This document shows, piece after piece, positions 37,763 to 49,236 of a stretch of DNA of 64,000 bases (position 1 is the first letter of the stretch; each line of letters starts with the position of its first letter). This DNA comes from Pseudomonas sp. GGS8 (GTDB taxonomy: Bacteria; Pseudomonadota; Gammaproteobacteria; Pseudomonadales; Pseudomonadaceae). A program made the translations under genes and the position numbers. The DNA lies in assembly GCF_024168645.1 (NCBI RefSeq), contig NZ_JALJWF010000001.1, positions 2,843,001 to 2,907,000 of the forward strand. The letters are read 5' to 3'. The notes below the pieces were generated by a model. It was not told the DNA's origin and made no database searches. It was given only the letters and a program-made list of their open reading frames with translations.

Positions 37763-39427
37763 TCAACCGCGGTGACGACCGCGGAAGTAGTTGATCAGGC
37801 CTTGGGTGGAAGCATCGTCGGCCGGGGATTCTTCGCTGCCGACCAGGCGGTTGTAGACGCCTTTGCCCAGCTCTTTACCCAGCTCCACGCCCCACTGGTC
37901 GAAGGCATTGATGCCCCAGACCACGCTTTGCACGAAGACTTTGTGTTCGTACAACGCCACCAGAGCGCCAAGACGACGCGGGCTGATGCGTTCGACTACC
38001 AGGGTGTTGCTCGGACGGTTGCCCGGGATCACCTTGTGCGCTGCCAGCTTTTGCACTTCAGCTTCGGCCATGCCCTTGTCACGCAGCTCGGCTTCGGCTT
38101 CGGCGCGAGTCTTGCCAAGCATCAATGCCTGGCTTTGCGACAGGCAGTTGGCGTACAGCCACTGGTGGTGGTCGGACACCGGGTTGAAACTGACGATCGG
38201 CACAATGAAGTCGGCCGGGATCAGCTGGGTGCCCTGGTGCAGCAACTGGTGGTAAGCGTGTTGACCGTTGCAACCCACGCCGCCCCAGATGACCGGGCCG
38301 GTGTCGGTGGACACTGGCGTGCCGTCCTGACGCACGCTCTTGCCGTTGGATTCCATGTCCAGCTGTTGCAAGTGCTTGGTGATGTTACGCAGGTAGTGGT
38401 CGTACGGCAGGATCGCGTGGCTTTGCGCGCCCCAGAAGTTGCCGTACCAGACGCCGAGTAGAGCCAGCAGTACCGGCATGTTCTGTTCGAATGGCGCGCT
38501 CTGGAAATGCTGGTCCATGGTGTAGGCACCGGACAGCAGTTCCTTGAAGTTCGACATGCCGATGGCCAGGGCAATCGGCAAACCGATGGCCGACCACAGC
38601 GAGTAACGACCGCCGACCCAGTCCCACATCGGGAAGATGTTCTCTTCGCGAATACCGAACGCCACGGCCGCCGCGTTGTTGCTGGAAACGGCGATGAAGT
38701 GACGGTACAGCTCGGCTTCCGAACCACCCTGGGCCAGGTACCAGGCGCGTGCGGCCTGGGCATTCTTCAGGGTTTCGAGGGTGTTGAAGGATTTCGACGA
38801 GACGATGAACAGCGTGGTCTCGGCGCGCAGCTTCATGGTCAGTTCGTGGAACTCACTGCCGTCGATGTTCGCCAGGTAATGGCAACGCACGCCTTTCTGG
38901 GCGTAGGACAGCAGCGCTTCGGACACGAGCTCAGGGCCGAGGAACGAGCCACCGATACCGATGTTCACCACGTCAGTGATCGGCTTCTCGGTGTAACCGC
39001 GCCACAGACCGTCATGGATTCGGCCCACGAGGTCGGTGATTTGGTTGAGCACCTTGTGCACGTCGGGCATCACGTTGACACCGTTGACCGACAGCTTGTC
39101 GCCCACCGGACGGCGCAGTGCTGTGTGCAGGGCCGGGCGTCCTTCGGAAGCGTTGACGATCTCGCCCGAGAACAGCGCTTTGATCGCGCCCTTGAGGTCG
39201 ACTTCGTTGGCCAGGCCCACCAGCAGATTGCGGGTTTCGGCGTTGATCAGGTTTTTCGAGTAGTCGAGAAACAGGCCGCAGCTGCTAAGGGTGAATTGAG
39301 TAAAACGCTGCGGATCGGCATTAAAGGCTTCGCGCATGCTGAAATCCTGCATGGCTTGGCGGTGGTCATTCAGCGCTTGCCAAGCGGGCAGAGCGGTAAC
39401 GTCGTGAGGAGTGCGGTAATACGCCAT
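37763..39427 (-). CDS. pgi: glucose-6-phosphate isomerase
   Basis: Interconverts glucose-6-phosphate and fructose-6-phosphate, which in pseudomonads lacking phosphofructokinase mostly serves gluconeogenesis and the Entner-Doudoroff cycle. Length 554 residues. PGI signatures are visible: [20 protein letters not shown], the [14 protein letters not shown] phosphate-binding stretch, [19 protein letters not shown] (signature 1) and [19 protein letters not shown] (signature 2) near the C-terminus. Single gene with a 228-bp upstream gap before panD in the same orientation. Confidence 0.97.
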   Translation of the reverse strand: MAYYRTPHDVTALPAWQALNDHRQAMQDFSMREAFNADPQRFTQFTLSSCGLFLDYSKNLINAETRNLLVGLANEVDLKGAIKALFSGEIVNASEGRPALHTALRRPVGDKLSVNGVNVMPDVHKVLNQITDLVGRIHDGLWRGYTEKPITDVVNIGIGGSFLGPELVSEALLSYAQKGVRCHYLANIDGSEFHELTMKLRAETTLFIVSSKSFNTLETLKNAQAARAWYLAQGGSEAELYRHFIAVSSNNAAAVAFGIREENIFPMWDWVGGRYSLWSAIGLPIALAIGMSNFKELLSGAYTMDQHFQSAPFEQNMPVLLALLGVWYGNFWGAQSHAILPYDHYLRNITKHLQQLDMESNGKSVRQDGTPVSTDTGPVIWGGVGCNGQHAYHQLLHQGTQLIPADFIVPIVSFNPVSDHHQWLYANCLSQSQALMLGKTRAEAEAELRDKGMAEAEVQKLAAHKVIPGNRPSNTLVVERISPRRLGALVALYEHKVFVQSVVWGINAFDQWGVELGKELGKGVYNRLVGSEESPADDASTQGLINYFRGRHRG

Positions 39428-39655
39428 CGCTGCGGTTTTCCTTTTACTTGAACGGCCTTTTGAACACTAAAGATCCCGGAGCGCTGCGGATGGGCGTCCG
39501 GTCAACTGCGTCGACACGATTTCTGGCGCAGGGCGAATACAGTAAACCTCGCGCTGCAATCTGTCTTGACTTTGTCTGACCTGCTCCCGGTACTTTTTTA
39601 ACATTTAACCAGGCGCGGTCCGACAAACGGAAGGCTAGCAGGGGGCGCGGTTCGG

Positions 39656-40036
39656 TCAGGCGACCTGAACCGGAATGGCATTGCTGGTGTGGCTCAGCTC
39701 GTTACCCGGTGCCATGTAGAGCATGCGCGGCTTGAAGTTGAGCAGTTCGGCTTCGCTGTAGTGAGCGTAAGCGCAGATGATCACGCGGTCGCCGACCTTG
39801 GCCTTGTGGGCCGCGGCACCGTTGACCGAGATCATGCGCGAACCTTCTTCGCCACGAATTGCGTAGGTGGTGAAGCGTTCGCCGTTGTCGATGTTGTAGA
39901 TCTGGATCTGTTCGTACTCACGGATGCCGGACAAATCCAGCCATTCGCCGTCGATGGCGCAAGAACCTTCGTAATCGAGTACAGCGTGGGTGACTTCGGC
40001 GCGATGCAGCTTGGCCTTGAGCATGATGGCGTGCAT
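39656..40036 (-). CDS. panD: aspartate 1-decarboxylase PanD
   Basis: Pyruvoyl enzyme that makes beta-alanine for pantothenate. The ATG at 40036 gives 126 residues starting [29 protein letters not shown]. Self-cleavage occurs between Gly24 and Ser25 (YEGSC), which creates the pyruvoyl group. Catalytic Lys9, Thr57 region ([12 protein letters not shown]) and Tyr58 context are in place. It lies downstream of panC-panB with a 134-bp gap, so it probably has its own promoter. Confidence 0.96.
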   Translation of the reverse strand: MHAIMLKAKLHRAEVTHAVLDYEGSCAIDGEWLDLSGIREYEQIQIYNIDNGERFTTYAIRGEEGSRMISVNGAAAHKAKVGDRVIICAYAHYSEAELLNFKPRMLYMAPGNELSHTSNAIPVQVA

Positions 40037-40170
40037 GAGTGTTTCCCCGGGTCGGAATCGAACGGGGGGCAGTTTGCCCGAAGGCTTGAAGGGCGGCAAT
40101 ACGATGCGGAAATTGACGCAGGACCAATGTGGGATCGCCGCACCGCCGCTCCCACAGGGTTTTGTAGTGT

Positions 40171-41031
40171 TTATGCAGGCGCGTCGAGGTTCAGATGCAG
40201 GTTGTCGATCAACCGCGTCGTGCCCAGGAACGCCGCCACCAGAATCACCAGATCCCGATCTTCGGTCGTCGCCGGACGCAAGGTCAGTGCATGGCGAATT
40301 TCCAGGTAATCCGGACGCAGGCCGGCGGCTTCCAGTTGCTTGATCTGCTCGTTGAGCAGCGTCGGGTAATCGCGCTCGCCCTGTTTGATCGCGTCGCTGA
40401 TCCGGGTCAGGGTGCGATAGACCTCTGGCGCGATGGCCCGTTGTTCTTCGCTGAGGAAACCATTGCGCGACGACAGCGCGAGGCCGTCAGCCGCCCGTAC
40501 GGTGGGCTCGCCGATGATCTGGATCGGCATGTTCAGGTCATGCACCAGGGCGCGAATCACTGCCAGTTGCTGAAAGTCTTTCTGGCCGAAGATCGCCAGG
40601 TCCGGTTGGACCATGTTGAACAGTTTGCTGACGACTGTTGCCACCCCTTCGAAATGCCCCGGACGGCTGGCGCCGCACAGGCCCTCAGACAGTTGTGGAA
40701 CGCTGACGCGGGTCTGGCCGGCCATGCCGTCGGGGTACATTTCTTCGACGGTTGGGGCAAACAGCAGATGGCAACCGGCCTGGAGCAGTTTCTCCTGATC
40801 GGCGGCCAGGGTCCGCGGGTATTTGTCGAGGTCTTCGCCGGCGCCGAATTGCAGCGGGTTGACGAAGATGCTCGCAACCACGAAATCCACCCGTTGGGTG
40901 GCTTTGGTAATCAGCGCGATATGCCCGCTGTGCAGGTTGCCCATGGTTGGTACGAAGCCGATGCGCTTGCCTTCGCTACGGGCACGGGCCACGGCGGCCC
41001 GCAATTCACGTACGGTTTTTACGGTGTTCAT
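40171..41031 (-). CDS. panC: pantothenate synthetase PanC
   Basis: Joins pantoate and beta-alanine using ATP. Length 286 residues. The nucleotidyltransferase HIGH-like motif [11 protein letters not shown] and the PTMG start are visible at residues 28-41. [25 protein letters not shown] and [14 protein letters not shown] (KMSKS-like ALSSRN motif) follow. Overlaps panB by an ATGA junction. The enzyme and its two neighbours make pantothenate together. Confidence 0.97.
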   Translation of the reverse strand: MNTVKTVRELRAAVARARSEGKRIGFVPTMGNLHSGHIALITKATQRVDFVVASIFVNPLQFGAGEDLDKYPRTLAADQEKLLQAGCHLLFAPTVEEMYPDGMAGQTRVSVPQLSEGLCGASRPGHFEGVATVVSKLFNMVQPDLAIFGQKDFQQLAVIRALVHDLNMPIQIIGEPTVRAADGLALSSRNGFLSEEQRAIAPEVYRTLTRISDAIKQGERDYPTLLNEQIKQLEAAGLRPDYLEIRHALTLRPATTEDRDLVILVAAFLGTTRLIDNLHLNLDAPA

Positions 41032-41828
41032 GCAGAGAATCCGTGTTCGATGCCAGGGAAAGTCGCCGCTTTGACTTCAGTGACGTAAGCGCTCAAGGCG
41101 GCTTGAATGCTGGTTTGGCCGGTCATGAAGTTCTTCACGAATTTTGGTACGCGGCCGGTAATGGACAGGCCCAGCATGTCGTGCAGGACCAGGACCTGAC
41201 CGTCGGTGCCACTGCCGGCGCCGATGCCGATCACCGGGATGTTCACCGCCTGGCTGATTTCTTCGGCCAGCTCGCTGGGCACGCATTCGAGCAGCAGCAT
41301 GGCCGCGCCGGCCTGCTCCAGAGAGATCGCGTCGGCACGCATCTGCCGCGCCTGGTTCTCGTTGCGGCCCTGGACCTTATAGCCACCAAGGATGTTGACT
41401 GACTGCGGCGTCAGCCCCATGTGCGCGCACACCGGGATGCCGCGTTCGGCCAGCAGACGGATAGAGTCGGCGAGCCACAATGCCCCTTCAACCTTGATCA
41501 TGTGCGCACCCGCCTGCATCAACAGCGCGCTGTTGGTCATGGTTTGTTCGAGGGTGGCGTAGGCCATGAAGGGCAGGTCGGCGAGGATCAGGGCATCGGT
41601 GTTGCCGCGTTTGACGGCCGCCACGTGGTAGGCCATTTCAGCAGTGGTCACCGGCAGCGTGCTGTCGTGACCTTGCAAGACCATGCCGAGGGAGTCGCCC
41701 ACCAGCAGCACTTCAACCCCGGCTTCATTGCAGGCGTGGGCGAAGGTCGCGTCATAGCAGGTCAGCATGGTGATCTTTTCACCTTTCTGCTTGAGGCTCT
41801 GGAGCGTGGTCAGGGTGATGGCTGGCAT
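41028..41828 (-). CDS. panB: ketopantoate hydroxymethyltransferase PanB
   Basis: First committed step of pantothenate synthesis: transfers a hydroxymethyl group from methylene-THF to ketoisovalerate. Length 266 residues. [21 protein letters not shown] binds Mg2+ and substrate, and [22 protein letters not shown] and [21 protein letters not shown] are the other family motifs. AGGAT precedes the ATG. Its product feeds PanC, encoded 4 bp overlapped downstream. Confidence 0.97.
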   Translation of the reverse strand: MPAITLTTLQSLKQKGEKITMLTCYDATFAHACNEAGVEVLLVGDSLGMVLQGHDSTLPVTTAEMAYHVAAVKRGNTDALILADLPFMAYATLEQTMTNSALLMQAGAHMIKVEGALWLADSIRLLAERGIPVCAHMGLTPQSVNILGGYKVQGRNENQARQMRADAISLEQAGAAMLLLECVPSELAEEISQAVNIPVIGIGAGSGTDGQVLVLHDMLGLSITGRVPKFVKNFMTGQTSIQAALSAYVTEVKAATFPGIEHGFSA

Positions 41829-42204
41829 GAAAAAATCCTCATTACAGGCGCTATGAAAACTACTGCGAGTAACGCGCGTGATTCGTCATTTATACAGGCG
41901 CACCTTCTTTCGTGGTGCTTGTAAGGCCTGGATTGCGCCCTTTGGCGCCGCGTTGGCGGCAGCGGGACGCCTATAGTCGTGAGGAGAACCCCGGAAGTCA
42001 ATTGCATGTGTTACCGCATTGTTACGCCTGGGGTGTTACCGGCGTTACTGATGCGATTCAGCAGGTATCTGTGAGGCGTGATCTGGCGTCGGACACCAAA
42101 CCAATGTGGGAGCGAGCCTGCTCGCGATAGCGGTCATTCAGTCAACATCACTGTCGAATGTCAGTCCGTCATCGCGAGCAGGCTCGCTCCCACAGAGATA
42201 TCTG
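41829..42204. repeat. panB upstream region with REP inverted pair
   Basis: No gene is seen in the 376-bp gap between folK and panB. An REP pair fills 42104-42194 (TGTGGGAGCGAGCCTGCTCG at one end and its complement at the other). The panB promoter must lie in 41829-42100, but no clear hexamers stand out. Confidence 0.8.
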
Positions 42205-42690
42205 TCAGGCGTGAGCGAGGCGTTCCAGGCCGACGAACGGGCAGGCGGCGAGTAATTCTGCGAGGGTGCGGCCATCGGCCAGGCGCAGATCCGCCGGAGC
42301 CAGTTCGGCCAGCGGATAGAGCACAAAGGCTCGCGCCTGCATGTGATAGTGGGGGACTTTGAGGCGAGGCTCGTCGATCAGTCGATCGCCGAACAGCACG
42401 ATGTCCAGATCCAGCGTGCGCGGCCCCCAGCGTTCAACGCGCTGGCGGCCTTGTCCGTTCTCGATGGCTTGCAGGGCATCGAGCAGTTCCAGCGGCGCGA
42501 GGCGGCTGTCGAGGGCGGCGACCGCGTTGGTGTAACGCGGTTGGCCGGGCAGCAGCGAATCGCTTTGATAAAACCCGGAAACCCCGACCAGTTCAGTCTG
42601 CGGCAAGCGCGCCAAAGCCTCGACAGCGCTGCGCAACTGTTCGGCGGGGTCAGCCAGATTGCTGCCCATGCCAATGTAGATGCGTTCCAT
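42205..42690 (-). CDS. folK: HPPK, 6-hydroxymethyl-dihydropterin pyrophosphokinase
   Basis: Folate pathway kinase of 161 residues that pyrophosphorylates the pterin. The N-terminal YIGMGSNLADPAEQLRSAVEAL, the central DLDIVLFGD and the PHYHMQARAFVLYPLAELAP motif (catalytic arm, Mg2+ aspartates) are intact. It starts 4 nt after pcnB, with which it is co-transcribed in many gammaproteobacteria. Confidence 0.95.
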   Translation of the reverse strand: MERIYIGMGSNLADPAEQLRSAVEALARLPQTELVGVSGFYQSDSLLPGQPRYTNAVAALDSRLAPLELLDALQAIENGQGRQRVERWGPRTLDLDIVLFGDRLIDEPRLKVPHYHMQARAFVLYPLAELAPADLRLADGRTLAELLAACPFVGLERLAHA

Positions 42691-42693
42691 GGC

Positions 42694-44094
42694 TTACTCG
42701 CCTGTCGTGCTCGAGGCGCCGGCAGCGCGTTTGCGCTTGGCACCGCCACTGCGGCGACGTTTGCGCGGAGCGCCGCTGCCGTCGTCCTTGCCGCTGAGTT
42801 CGCGGATCATGTCCCGACGTTCGCTGTCGTTGGCGTCTTGATAGTCGGTCCACCATTCGCCCAGGCCATCGGTCTGTTCGCCGGCGCTTTCGCGCAGCAG
42901 CAGGAAGTCGTAACCGGCGCGGAACCGCGGGTTGTCCAGCAACAGGTCGGCACGCTTGCCGCTGCGGCGTGGCAGACGCTCCTGCATGTCCCAGATCTCG
43001 CGGATCGGCATGGTGAAGCGTTTCGGAATCGCAATGCGCTGGCACTGTTCGGCAATCAACTCGTGCGCCGCTTCTTGCATGGCCGGAATCGGCGGCATGC
43101 CACGTTCTTGCAGGCGCAACACACGGGCCGGCAGCGCAGGCCACAGTAATGCTGCAAACAGGAACGCCGGGGTGACCGGTTTGTTCTGCTTGATCCGCAA
43201 GTCCGTGTTGATCAGCGCTTCACTGATCAGCGTGTGGGTGTACGTCGGGTTGTATTCCAGCGCCTCGGCACTGGCCGGGAACAGCGGATCGAACAGCTGT
43301 AGGTCGACCAGCATTTCAAAGGTGTCCGCGGCGTGCCCGGAGAGGAACAGCTTGAGCACTTCTTCGAACAGGCGGGCTGATGGAATCTCGCGCAGCATTG
43401 GTGCCAGATCGCGGATCGGCAGGGCGCTGTGCTTCTCGATACCGAAATTCAGCTTGGCGGCAAAACGCACGGCCCGCAGCATCCGCACCGGGTCTTCCTG
43501 GTAGCGCTGTTTCGGATCGCCGATCAGGCGGATCAGGTGATTACGGATGTCGTGTACGCCATTGGCGTAGTCGAGAATGCGCTCGCTGACCGGATCGTAA
43601 TACAAGGCGTTGATGGTGAAGTCGCGGCGTTGCGCGTCTTCTTCCAGGGTGCCGTAGACGTTATCGCGCAGAATGCGCCCGCTCTCGTTACGGGAAGACT
43701 GGTTGCTGTCTTCGTCCTCGTCGTTTTGCGGGTGATTGGCGCGGAAGGTCGCGACTTCGATGATTTCGCGGCCAAAGTGGATATGCACCAGTTTAAAGCG
43801 ACGACCGATGATCCGCGCGTTGCGGAATTCGGCCCGTACCTGTTCAGGGGTGGCACTGGTGGCGACGTCGAAGTCTTTCGGCGTGATGCCGAGCAGCATG
43901 TCACGCACACAGCCGCCGACCAGGTAAGCCTGGTAACCGGCGTTCTGCAAGCGTTCGACGATGTTGACCGCGTAACGGCTGAATTGCGCCTTTTGCAGCG
44001 AATGTTGGCCGCTATTGAGCACTTCAGGTGTGCTGCGGATGTGTTGCGTACGACGCAGGGGAGAACGGAATGACTGGAACAGCTTCTTCAGCAT
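42694..44094 (-). CDS. pcnB: poly(A) polymerase I
   Basis: Adds 3' poly(A) tails to RNA and promotes decay. About 466 residues from the ATG at 44094; a GTG at 44103 is an alternative start. The class II nucleotidyltransferase motif YLVGGCVRDMLLGITPKDFDVATSATPEQ contains the GG and DxD-type metal-binding residues. RRDFTINALYYDP and GDPKQRYQEDPVRMLRAVRFAAKL are the other family signatures. The C-terminal end is Arg/Lys rich (RKRRRSGGAKRKRA), which fits RNA contact. Coupled to folK. Confidence 0.95.
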   Translation of the reverse strand: MLKKLFQSFRSPLRRTQHIRSTPEVLNSGQHSLQKAQFSRYAVNIVERLQNAGYQAYLVGGCVRDMLLGITPKDFDVATSATPEQVRAEFRNARIIGRRFKLVHIHFGREIIEVATFRANHPQNDEDEDSNQSSRNESGRILRDNVYGTLEEDAQRRDFTINALYYDPVSERILDYANGVHDIRNHLIRLIGDPKQRYQEDPVRMLRAVRFAAKLNFGIEKHSALPIRDLAPMLREIPSARLFEEVLKLFLSGHAADTFEMLVDLQLFDPLFPASAEALEYNPTYTHTLISEALINTDLRIKQNKPVTPAFLFAALLWPALPARVLRLQERGMPPIPAMQEAAHELIAEQCQRIAIPKRFTMPIREIWDMQERLPRRSGKRADLLLDNPRFRAGYDFLLLRESAGEQTDGLGEWWTDYQDANDSERRDMIRELSGKDDGSGAPRKRRRSGGAKRKRAAGASSTTGE

Positions 44095-44254
44095 GGGATG
44101 CACTGTTTGAAGGAATGTTCGGCCATAACGAAGAATGACCGCATGATGGGCCGGGATTCTAGCATTTAGTCAGGGGATGGTGTAGGAAGCTGCGCAAGCG
44201 TGTGAAAGGGATGTCTGGTAGGTACAGGTTCTGTAGCAGCTAGAATGCCAAACG

Positions 44255-44629
44255 CCAGAAACCACAAGGGGAGCCGAAGCTCCCCCAGAAGTAGTTGCGT
44301 GCTCTATTTTTATTATTGGTTTCGGGCTTCTTGTTTTTGTTGAGCGCCCTCGCCATGAAGTTTTCCTTCATGACCCTCCCAATCGGGAGCCAAGAGCAAA
44401 CGGATTGCTTTGGTCGCTGTGTTGCTATGATCGTGTGATCCAACCAGTTCAGGCACTGTCTTGGGACAGTTTTTTATTGTTCTCGGCCTGGTTGCGGGGC
44501 AAGCCCCAAATGCAACGCCTCTCCAAAAGAATCAGTTAGCTACGCCTCTCGCCGTCTTGTTTTTATTGTGCGTGAGTCGATTCGTCTTATTTTTATTGTC
44601 TTGTGCATTACTTGTTATTGTTCTTGTAC
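44255..44629 (-). ncRNA. crcZ: CrcZ, Hfq/Crc-sequestering small RNA
   Basis: Small RNA of about 370 nt between cbrB and pcnB, the conserved crcZ place. On the minus strand it has six A-rich CA motifs (AANAANAA type): near 44627-44611 (AAGAACAATAACAAG), 44600-44583, 44570-44551, 44482-44469, 44342-44327 (CAACAAAAACAAGAAG) and 44320-44303. These bind Hfq together with Crc and so relieve catabolite repression when CrcZ is high. The 3' end is a GGGGAGC-TTCG-GCTCCCC hairpin at 44285-44268 and U-rich bases. The start is inferred from the sigma-54 promoter; no reading frame in the region is convincing. Confidence 0.93.
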
Positions 44630-44637
44630 TGAACATA

Positions 44638-44656
44638 TAGCAGAGTGCGTGCCAAC
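44638..44656 (-). promoter_or_regulatory. sigma-54 promoter of crcZ
   Basis: Minus-strand TTGGCACGCACTCTGCTA: GG and GC are 10 nt apart, and TTGGCACG is a perfect -24 element. Activation by CbrB, encoded just upstream, is the known mode of control. Confidence 0.9.
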
Positions 44657-44712
44657 TTTTGCGAGACCCAGTAAAACAAGGGGTTAGGCGGCCTGATGGT
44701 GTTTTTCGAGGC

Positions 44713-44752
44713 CAAAAAAAACCGGGGCTTCGTTACCGTAAGCCCCGGCTTC
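44713..44752 (-). terminator. cbrB terminator
   Basis: Minus-strand stem GCCGGGGCTTACGG / CGAAGCCCCGG with a following run of seven T, 75 nt after the cbrB stop and before the crcZ promoter. Confidence 0.9.
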
Positions 44753-44825
44753 TGTTACGTGAAAAAGCTGAGGTAACAGTTTTTCCACAATGTCACGTGT
44801 TACCCGCGCATCTGACAGGCGCGGT

Positions 44826-46265
44826 TCAGCTCTCGCTGGCCACCCCGGTCTTGCGCCGCGGGATGCCCAGGCGCTGACGGCGTTCCCACAGGCATTTGCG
44901 ACTGACCCCGAGTTTGCGGGCCAGTTCGGTTTCGGTCATGTGATCCTGATGTTCAAGCACGAAGTGCTGGAAGTAGTCTTCCAGGGACAAATCTTCGGTC
45001 GGTTCGTGGCTGGTGTTACCGGCGTTGTTGCCCTGCTGGGGCGAGAGGCCGATGAAATCGTCGTCTTCCAGGTCGCTGAGTTCGATGTCGATGCCCAGCA
45101 GCTCGGCGGAAATCTCCGGGCTCTCGCACAGAATCACCGCACGCTCGACCGCGTTCTCCAGTTCGCGAACGTTACCCGGCCAGGAGTAATGCCGGATCGC
45201 CTGCTCGGCATCGGCGGCGAATTTCAGATCGGTGCGGTTGACCCGTGCGCTCTGCCGCGCCAGGAAAGCATTGGCGATTTCATTGACGTCCGCACCGCGC
45301 TCGCGCAGGGCCGGCAGCTTCAGGGCGATCACGTGGAGGCGGTAATACAAGTCTTCACGGAACTGGCCGATCTTCGCCAGGCTCTTGAGGTCCCGGTGGG
45401 TCGCGGCGATCAGGCGCACATCGACCTTCTGCGACTGGACCGAGCCAACCCGGCGGATTTCACCTTCCTGCAATACGCGCAACAGGCGGGCCTGGGCTTC
45501 CAGTGGCAGTTCACCGATTTCATCGAGGAACAAGGTGCCGCCGTCCGCCGCTTCCACCAACCCGGCACGTCCGGCGCTGGCGCCGGTGAACGCGCCTTTT
45601 TCGTGGCCGAAAAGTTCGGACTCGATCAGGCTTTCCGGAATGGCCGCGCAGTTCACCGAAATCATCGGCGCCTTGGCGCGTTTGGACAGGTTGTGCAGGG
45701 CACGTGCTACCAGTTCTTTACCGGTACCGGATTCGCCCTGGATCAGGACATTGGAATCGGTCGGCGCGACTTTACGGATTTTGCTGTACAGGTCCTGCAT
45801 CGGCGGGCAAGAGCCGATGATGCCGATTTCGCCGTTGCTGTTGTCGACACCGCTTTTTGCTGCGGCGCCATTTGACGCTTTGCCGACGACCGGCTCACCG
45901 CTGGCTTGCGCCGATTGCCGGTCACGATGGATTCGCGCGACGGCCTGGAGCATCTCGTCGTGATCGAAAGGCTTGGCGATGTAGTCCACCGCGCCCATTT
46001 TCATGGAGTCGACGGCCGAGCGCAGGCTGGCGTAACTGGTCATGATCAGCACCGGAGTGCCCTGGGCAAGTTTGATCAACTCGGTACCCGGCGCGCCCGG
46101 CAGGCGCAGGTCACTGACGATCAGGTCAAACGTGGGAATGCTGAAGCGCTCTTGTGCTTCCTGCACGGATCCGGCTTCGCTGACCTGGTACTGGTTACGT
46201 TCCAGCAGGCGGCGCAAGGCGGAGCGGATAATTGTTTCGTCTTCGACGATCAAAATGTGCGGCAT
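44826..46265 (-). CDS. cbrB: sigma-54-dependent response regulator CbrB
   Basis: NtrC-family activator of 479 residues that turns on crcZ and carbon/nitrogen catabolic genes. Receiver domain with phospho-Asp in [11 protein letters not shown] (about residue 52). AAA+ core with GESGTGKE Walker A, the sigma-54 loop [11 protein letters not shown] and [13 protein letters not shown]alker B. C-terminal Fis-type helix-turn-helix ([22 protein letters not shown]). It starts 22 nt after cbrA. No missing catalytic residue was noticed. Confidence 0.97.
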   Translation of the reverse strand: MPHILIVEDETIIRSALRRLLERNQYQVSEAGSVQEAQERFSIPTFDLIVSDLRLPGAPGTELIKLAQGTPVLIMTSYASLRSAVDSMKMGAVDYIAKPFDHDEMLQAVARIHRDRQSAQASGEPVVGKASNGAAAKSGVDNSNGEIGIIGSCPPMQDLYSKIRKVAPTDSNVLIQGESGTGKELVARALHNLSKRAKAPMISVNCAAIPESLIESELFGHEKGAFTGASAGRAGLVEAADGGTLFLDEIGELPLEAQARLLRVLQEGEIRRVGSVQSQKVDVRLIAATHRDLKSLAKIGQFREDLYYRLHVIALKLPALRERGADVNEIANAFLARQSARVNRTDLKFAADAEQAIRHYSWPGNVRELENAVERAVILCESPEISAELLGIDIELSDLEDDDFIGLSPQQGNNAGNTSHEPTEDLSLEDYFQHFVLEHQDHMTETELARKLGVSRKCLWERRQRLGIPRRKTGVASES

Positions 46266-46287
46266 TGATTCGATACTCTCGACGGTC

Positions 46288-49236
46288 TCAGTTCACAGCG
46301 GACGTCGCTTCGACATGACGCGGTAAGGTCACCCGGATACGGGTGCCGCGTTGGCTTTGAACATCAGCCGGGCTGTCGATGGTGATTTGTCCATAATGCT
46401 CTTCAACGATGGAATAGACCAGTGCAAGGCCCAGACCGGTGCCTTCGCCAGGATCCTTGGTGGTGAAGAAGGGTTCGAACAGTCGGTCCATGATGCTCGA
46501 GGGAATACCGCTGCCTTCGTCTTCGACGATCAGATCGACCGTGTGTTCGCCGGCTTCGCTCTTGACGCGCACCGCACTGCCCGGAGGCGAAGCGTCGCGG
46601 GCGTTTGAGAGCAGATTGATCAATACCTGGGCGAGCCGCTGCGGGTCGCCTTCGACCCAATGATCGGGGGCGCACAGGTTGTAGAACTGTACTTCGAAAT
46701 TGCGCCGGTTCAAGGCCAGCAGGCCGATGGCATCCTGGGCCACTTCCGCCAGACAAACGGGCTCGTCGCTGTGCTGATGACCGCCCGCATGGGCGAAGCT
46801 CATCAGCGACTGAACGATGCGCGACACGCGTTTGGTCTGCTCGAGGATCTGCCCGCTGATTTCCGTGAGCTCGGCGTCTTCTTCACGTTCTTCGCGCAGG
46901 TTTTGCGCGAGGCAGGCAATGCCGGTGATCGGGTTGCCGATTTCATGGGCCACGCCGGCCGCCAGTCGGCCGATGCTGGCCAGACGCTCGGAGTGCACCA
47001 GTTTGTCTTCGAGCATCTGGGTTTCGGTCAGGTCTTCCACCAGCAGCACCAGGCCGCTGTTACCCGGCGCCAGCGGTTCGTCGATCGCCGCTTTGTGCAG
47101 GTTCAGCCAGCGGGTCTGGCCATCGAGGGCCAGGTGCTGCTTGTGCAGGTGTTCATCCGGCAGATTGATGAAGCCTTGCAGCAGCTCTTTCCACGGATCG
47201 GCAATGGTGCTCAGGCGCGAACCGACCACACGCTGCGCGGCAATCCCGGTCAGCTCCTCCATGGCTTTGTTCCACATGAGGATTTCCTGATCCTTGGCCA
47301 GCGAGCACACACCCATCGGCAATTCCTGCAGGGTTTGGCGGTGGTAGCGGCGCAGGGCATCGAGTTCGGCGGCAAGGCCGGTGAGGCGCGAGTGGTAATC
47401 CTCGAGGCGACTTTCGATGAAGTGGATGTCTTCGGTGACGTAGTTTTCGCCACCGGCCTTGTAGGGCAGGAAGGTTTCGACCATGTCTTGCGCCACACTC
47501 GGGCCCATCAGGCCGGAGAGGTTGGCTTCAATACGGTCACGCAAACGACGCAAGGCGTAAGGCCGGCGTTCGTCGAACGGCAGATAAAGGTCACGCAGCG
47601 CCTGTTCGACCTCTTTCTGCGCCGCCTTGGCACCCAGCGGTTTGGCCAGTTGCGTGGCGAATTCCTGAGGCGAGGCAGCATGCAGTTCGCGGCGTTGCGG
47701 GCGGCGAACGTTGTCCACCGCACAGGCTTCGGCGGCGCTGGCCTCTTCGGGGCTGGCGTTGGTGAACAGTGAAATCAGGGTGAACATCAGCACGTTGGCG
47801 GCCAGCGAGGCAATCGCCGCCATGTGCCAGCTGGTGTCGTCCAGCACGTAAATCATGTTCAGCAACGGAATGTAGAAGCCTTGCAGATTGCCGACCAGCG
47901 GCAGCAGCATGGTCACCAGCCACACCAGAATCCCCGCCAGCAAGCCTGCGATGAAGCCGCGACGGTTGGCGGTCGGCCAGTACAGTACCGACAACACGCC
48001 CGGCAGGAACTGCAACGTGGCGACGAAGGCGACGATGCCGAGGTTGGCCAGATCCTGTTCCGCGCCCAGCATCAGGTAGAAACCGTAACCGGCCATGATG
48101 ATCGCGACGATCAGCGCCCGGCGGGTCCATTTCAGCCAGCGGTAGATATTGCCTTCAGCGGGCGGCTGATAAAGCGGCAACACCAGATGGTTCAGTGCCA
48201 TCCCGGACAGCGCCAATGTGGTGACAATGATCAGCCCGCTGGCCGCCGACAATCCACCGACATACGCCAACAGCGCCAGGGCTTTGCTATTGGCGGCGAT
48301 GCCGATACCCAGGGTGAAATATTCCGGATTGGTGGTGGCACCGAGTTTCAGTCCGGCCCAGAGAATCAACGGCACTGCCAGGCTCATCAGCAGCAGGAAC
48401 AGCGGCAAGCCCCAGCTTGCACTGACCAGCGAGCGCGGGTTGAGGTTTTCAGTAAAGGTCATGTGGTACATGTGCGGCATGACGATCGCCGAAGCGAAGA
48501 ACACCAGCAGCAGTGTGCGCCATGGACCTTCCTGCAATGGCGTGTGCAGGGCGGCGAGGGCGGTCTGGTTCTGCAGCAACCACAGTTCCAGCTGTTGCGG
48601 GCCGTCGAACACGCCATAAAGTGCATACAGGCCGACGCCGCCAATCGCGATCAGCTTGATCACCGACTCGAAGGCAATCGCAAACACCAGGCCTTCATGT
48701 TTCTCGCGGGTGGCGATGTGGCGCGAGCCGAAGAAAATCGTGAACAGCGTAATCAGCGCGCAGAAGCTCAGGGCCACGCGATGCTGCACCGGTTCGTGGG
48801 TGAGGATGCCGATGGAATCGGCCACTGCCTGAATCTGCAACGCCAGCAATGGCAGCACGCCGATCAGCATGAAAATCGTCGTCAGCGCACCGGCCCAGGT
48901 ACTGCGGAAACGGAACGCAAATAAGTCGGCCAGGGACGAGAGTTGATAGGTGCGGGTGATTTTCAGGATCGGGTACAAAAGCACCGGTGCCAGCAGAAAC
49001 GCCCCGGAAACCCCGAGGTAGCTGGACAGAAAACCGTAGCCGTACTGATAGGCCAGGCCCACCGTGCCGTAAAACGCCCAGGCACTGGCGTAAACCCCCA
49101 GCGACAGGGTGTACGTCAGTGGGTGGCGGATGATCGCCCGGGGGATCATGCCCCGTTCACTGATCCAGGCCACACCGAACAGCACCGCCAGGTACGCGGC
49201 GCTGATCAGGATCATCTGGGTCAGGCTAAAGCTCAT
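46288..49236 (-). CDS. cbrA: sensor kinase CbrA with transporter-like N-terminus
   Basis: Membrane kinase of about 982 residues. The first ~500 residues form an SSS-type (sodium-solute symporter) domain of about 13 helices, starting [22 protein letters not shown] linking STAC-type region and a PAS domain ([21 protein letters not shown]) follow, then HisKA ([23 protein letters not shown]) and HATPase ([42 protein letters not shown]). In pseudomonads CbrA senses carbon/nitrogen state and its SSS domain can transport histidine. It overlaps cbrX by 11 nt; an ATG six bases earlier is the alternative start. Confidence 0.96.
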   Translation of the reverse strand: MSFSLTQMILISAAYLAVLFGVAWISERGMIPRAIIRHPLTYTLSLGVYASAWAFYGTVGLAYQYGYGFLSSYLGVSGAFLLAPVLLYPILKITRTYQLSSLADLFAFRFRSTWAGALTTIFMLIGVLPLLALQIQAVADSIGILTHEPVQHRVALSFCALITLFTIFFGSRHIATREKHEGLVFAIAFESVIKLIAIGGVGLYALYGVFDGPQQLELWLLQNQTALAALHTPLQEGPWRTLLLVFFASAIVMPHMYHMTFTENLNPRSLVSASWGLPLFLLLMSLAVPLILWAGLKLGATTNPEYFTLGIGIAANSKALALLAYVGGLSAASGLIIVTTLALSGMALNHLVLPLYQPPAEGNIYRWLKWTRRALIVAIIMAGYGFYLMLGAEQDLANLGIVAFVATLQFLPGVLSVLYWPTANRRGFIAGLLAGILVWLVTMLLPLVGNLQGFYIPLLNMIYVLDDTSWHMAAIASLAANVLMFTLISLFTNASPEEASAAEACAVDNVRRPQRRELHAASPQEFATQLAKPLGAKAAQKEVEQALRDLYLPFDERRPYALRRLRDRIEANLSGLMGPSVAQDMVETFLPYKAGGENYVTEDIHFIESRLEDYHSRLTGLAAELDALRRYHRQTLQELPMGVCSLAKDQEILMWNKAMEELTGIAAQRVVGSRLSTIADPWKELLQGFINLPDEHLHKQHLALDGQTRWLNLHKAAIDEPLAPGNSGLVLLVEDLTETQMLEDKLVHSERLASIGRLAAGVAHEIGNPITGIACLAQNLREEREEDAELTEISGQILEQTKRVSRIVQSLMSFAHAGGHQHSDEPVCLAEVAQDAIGLLALNRRNFEVQFYNLCAPDHWVEGDPQRLAQVLINLLSNARDASPPGSAVRVKSEAGEHTVDLIVEDEGSGIPSSIMDRLFEPFFTTKDPGEGTGLGLALVYSIVEEHYGQITIDSPADVQSQRGTRIRVTLPRHVEATSAVN

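Noticed and set aside
44104..44825. Short ORFs in the pcnB-cbrB gap
   Set aside because: None has a ribosome site or domain, and the region is fully explained by crcZ, its promoter and the cbrB terminator.
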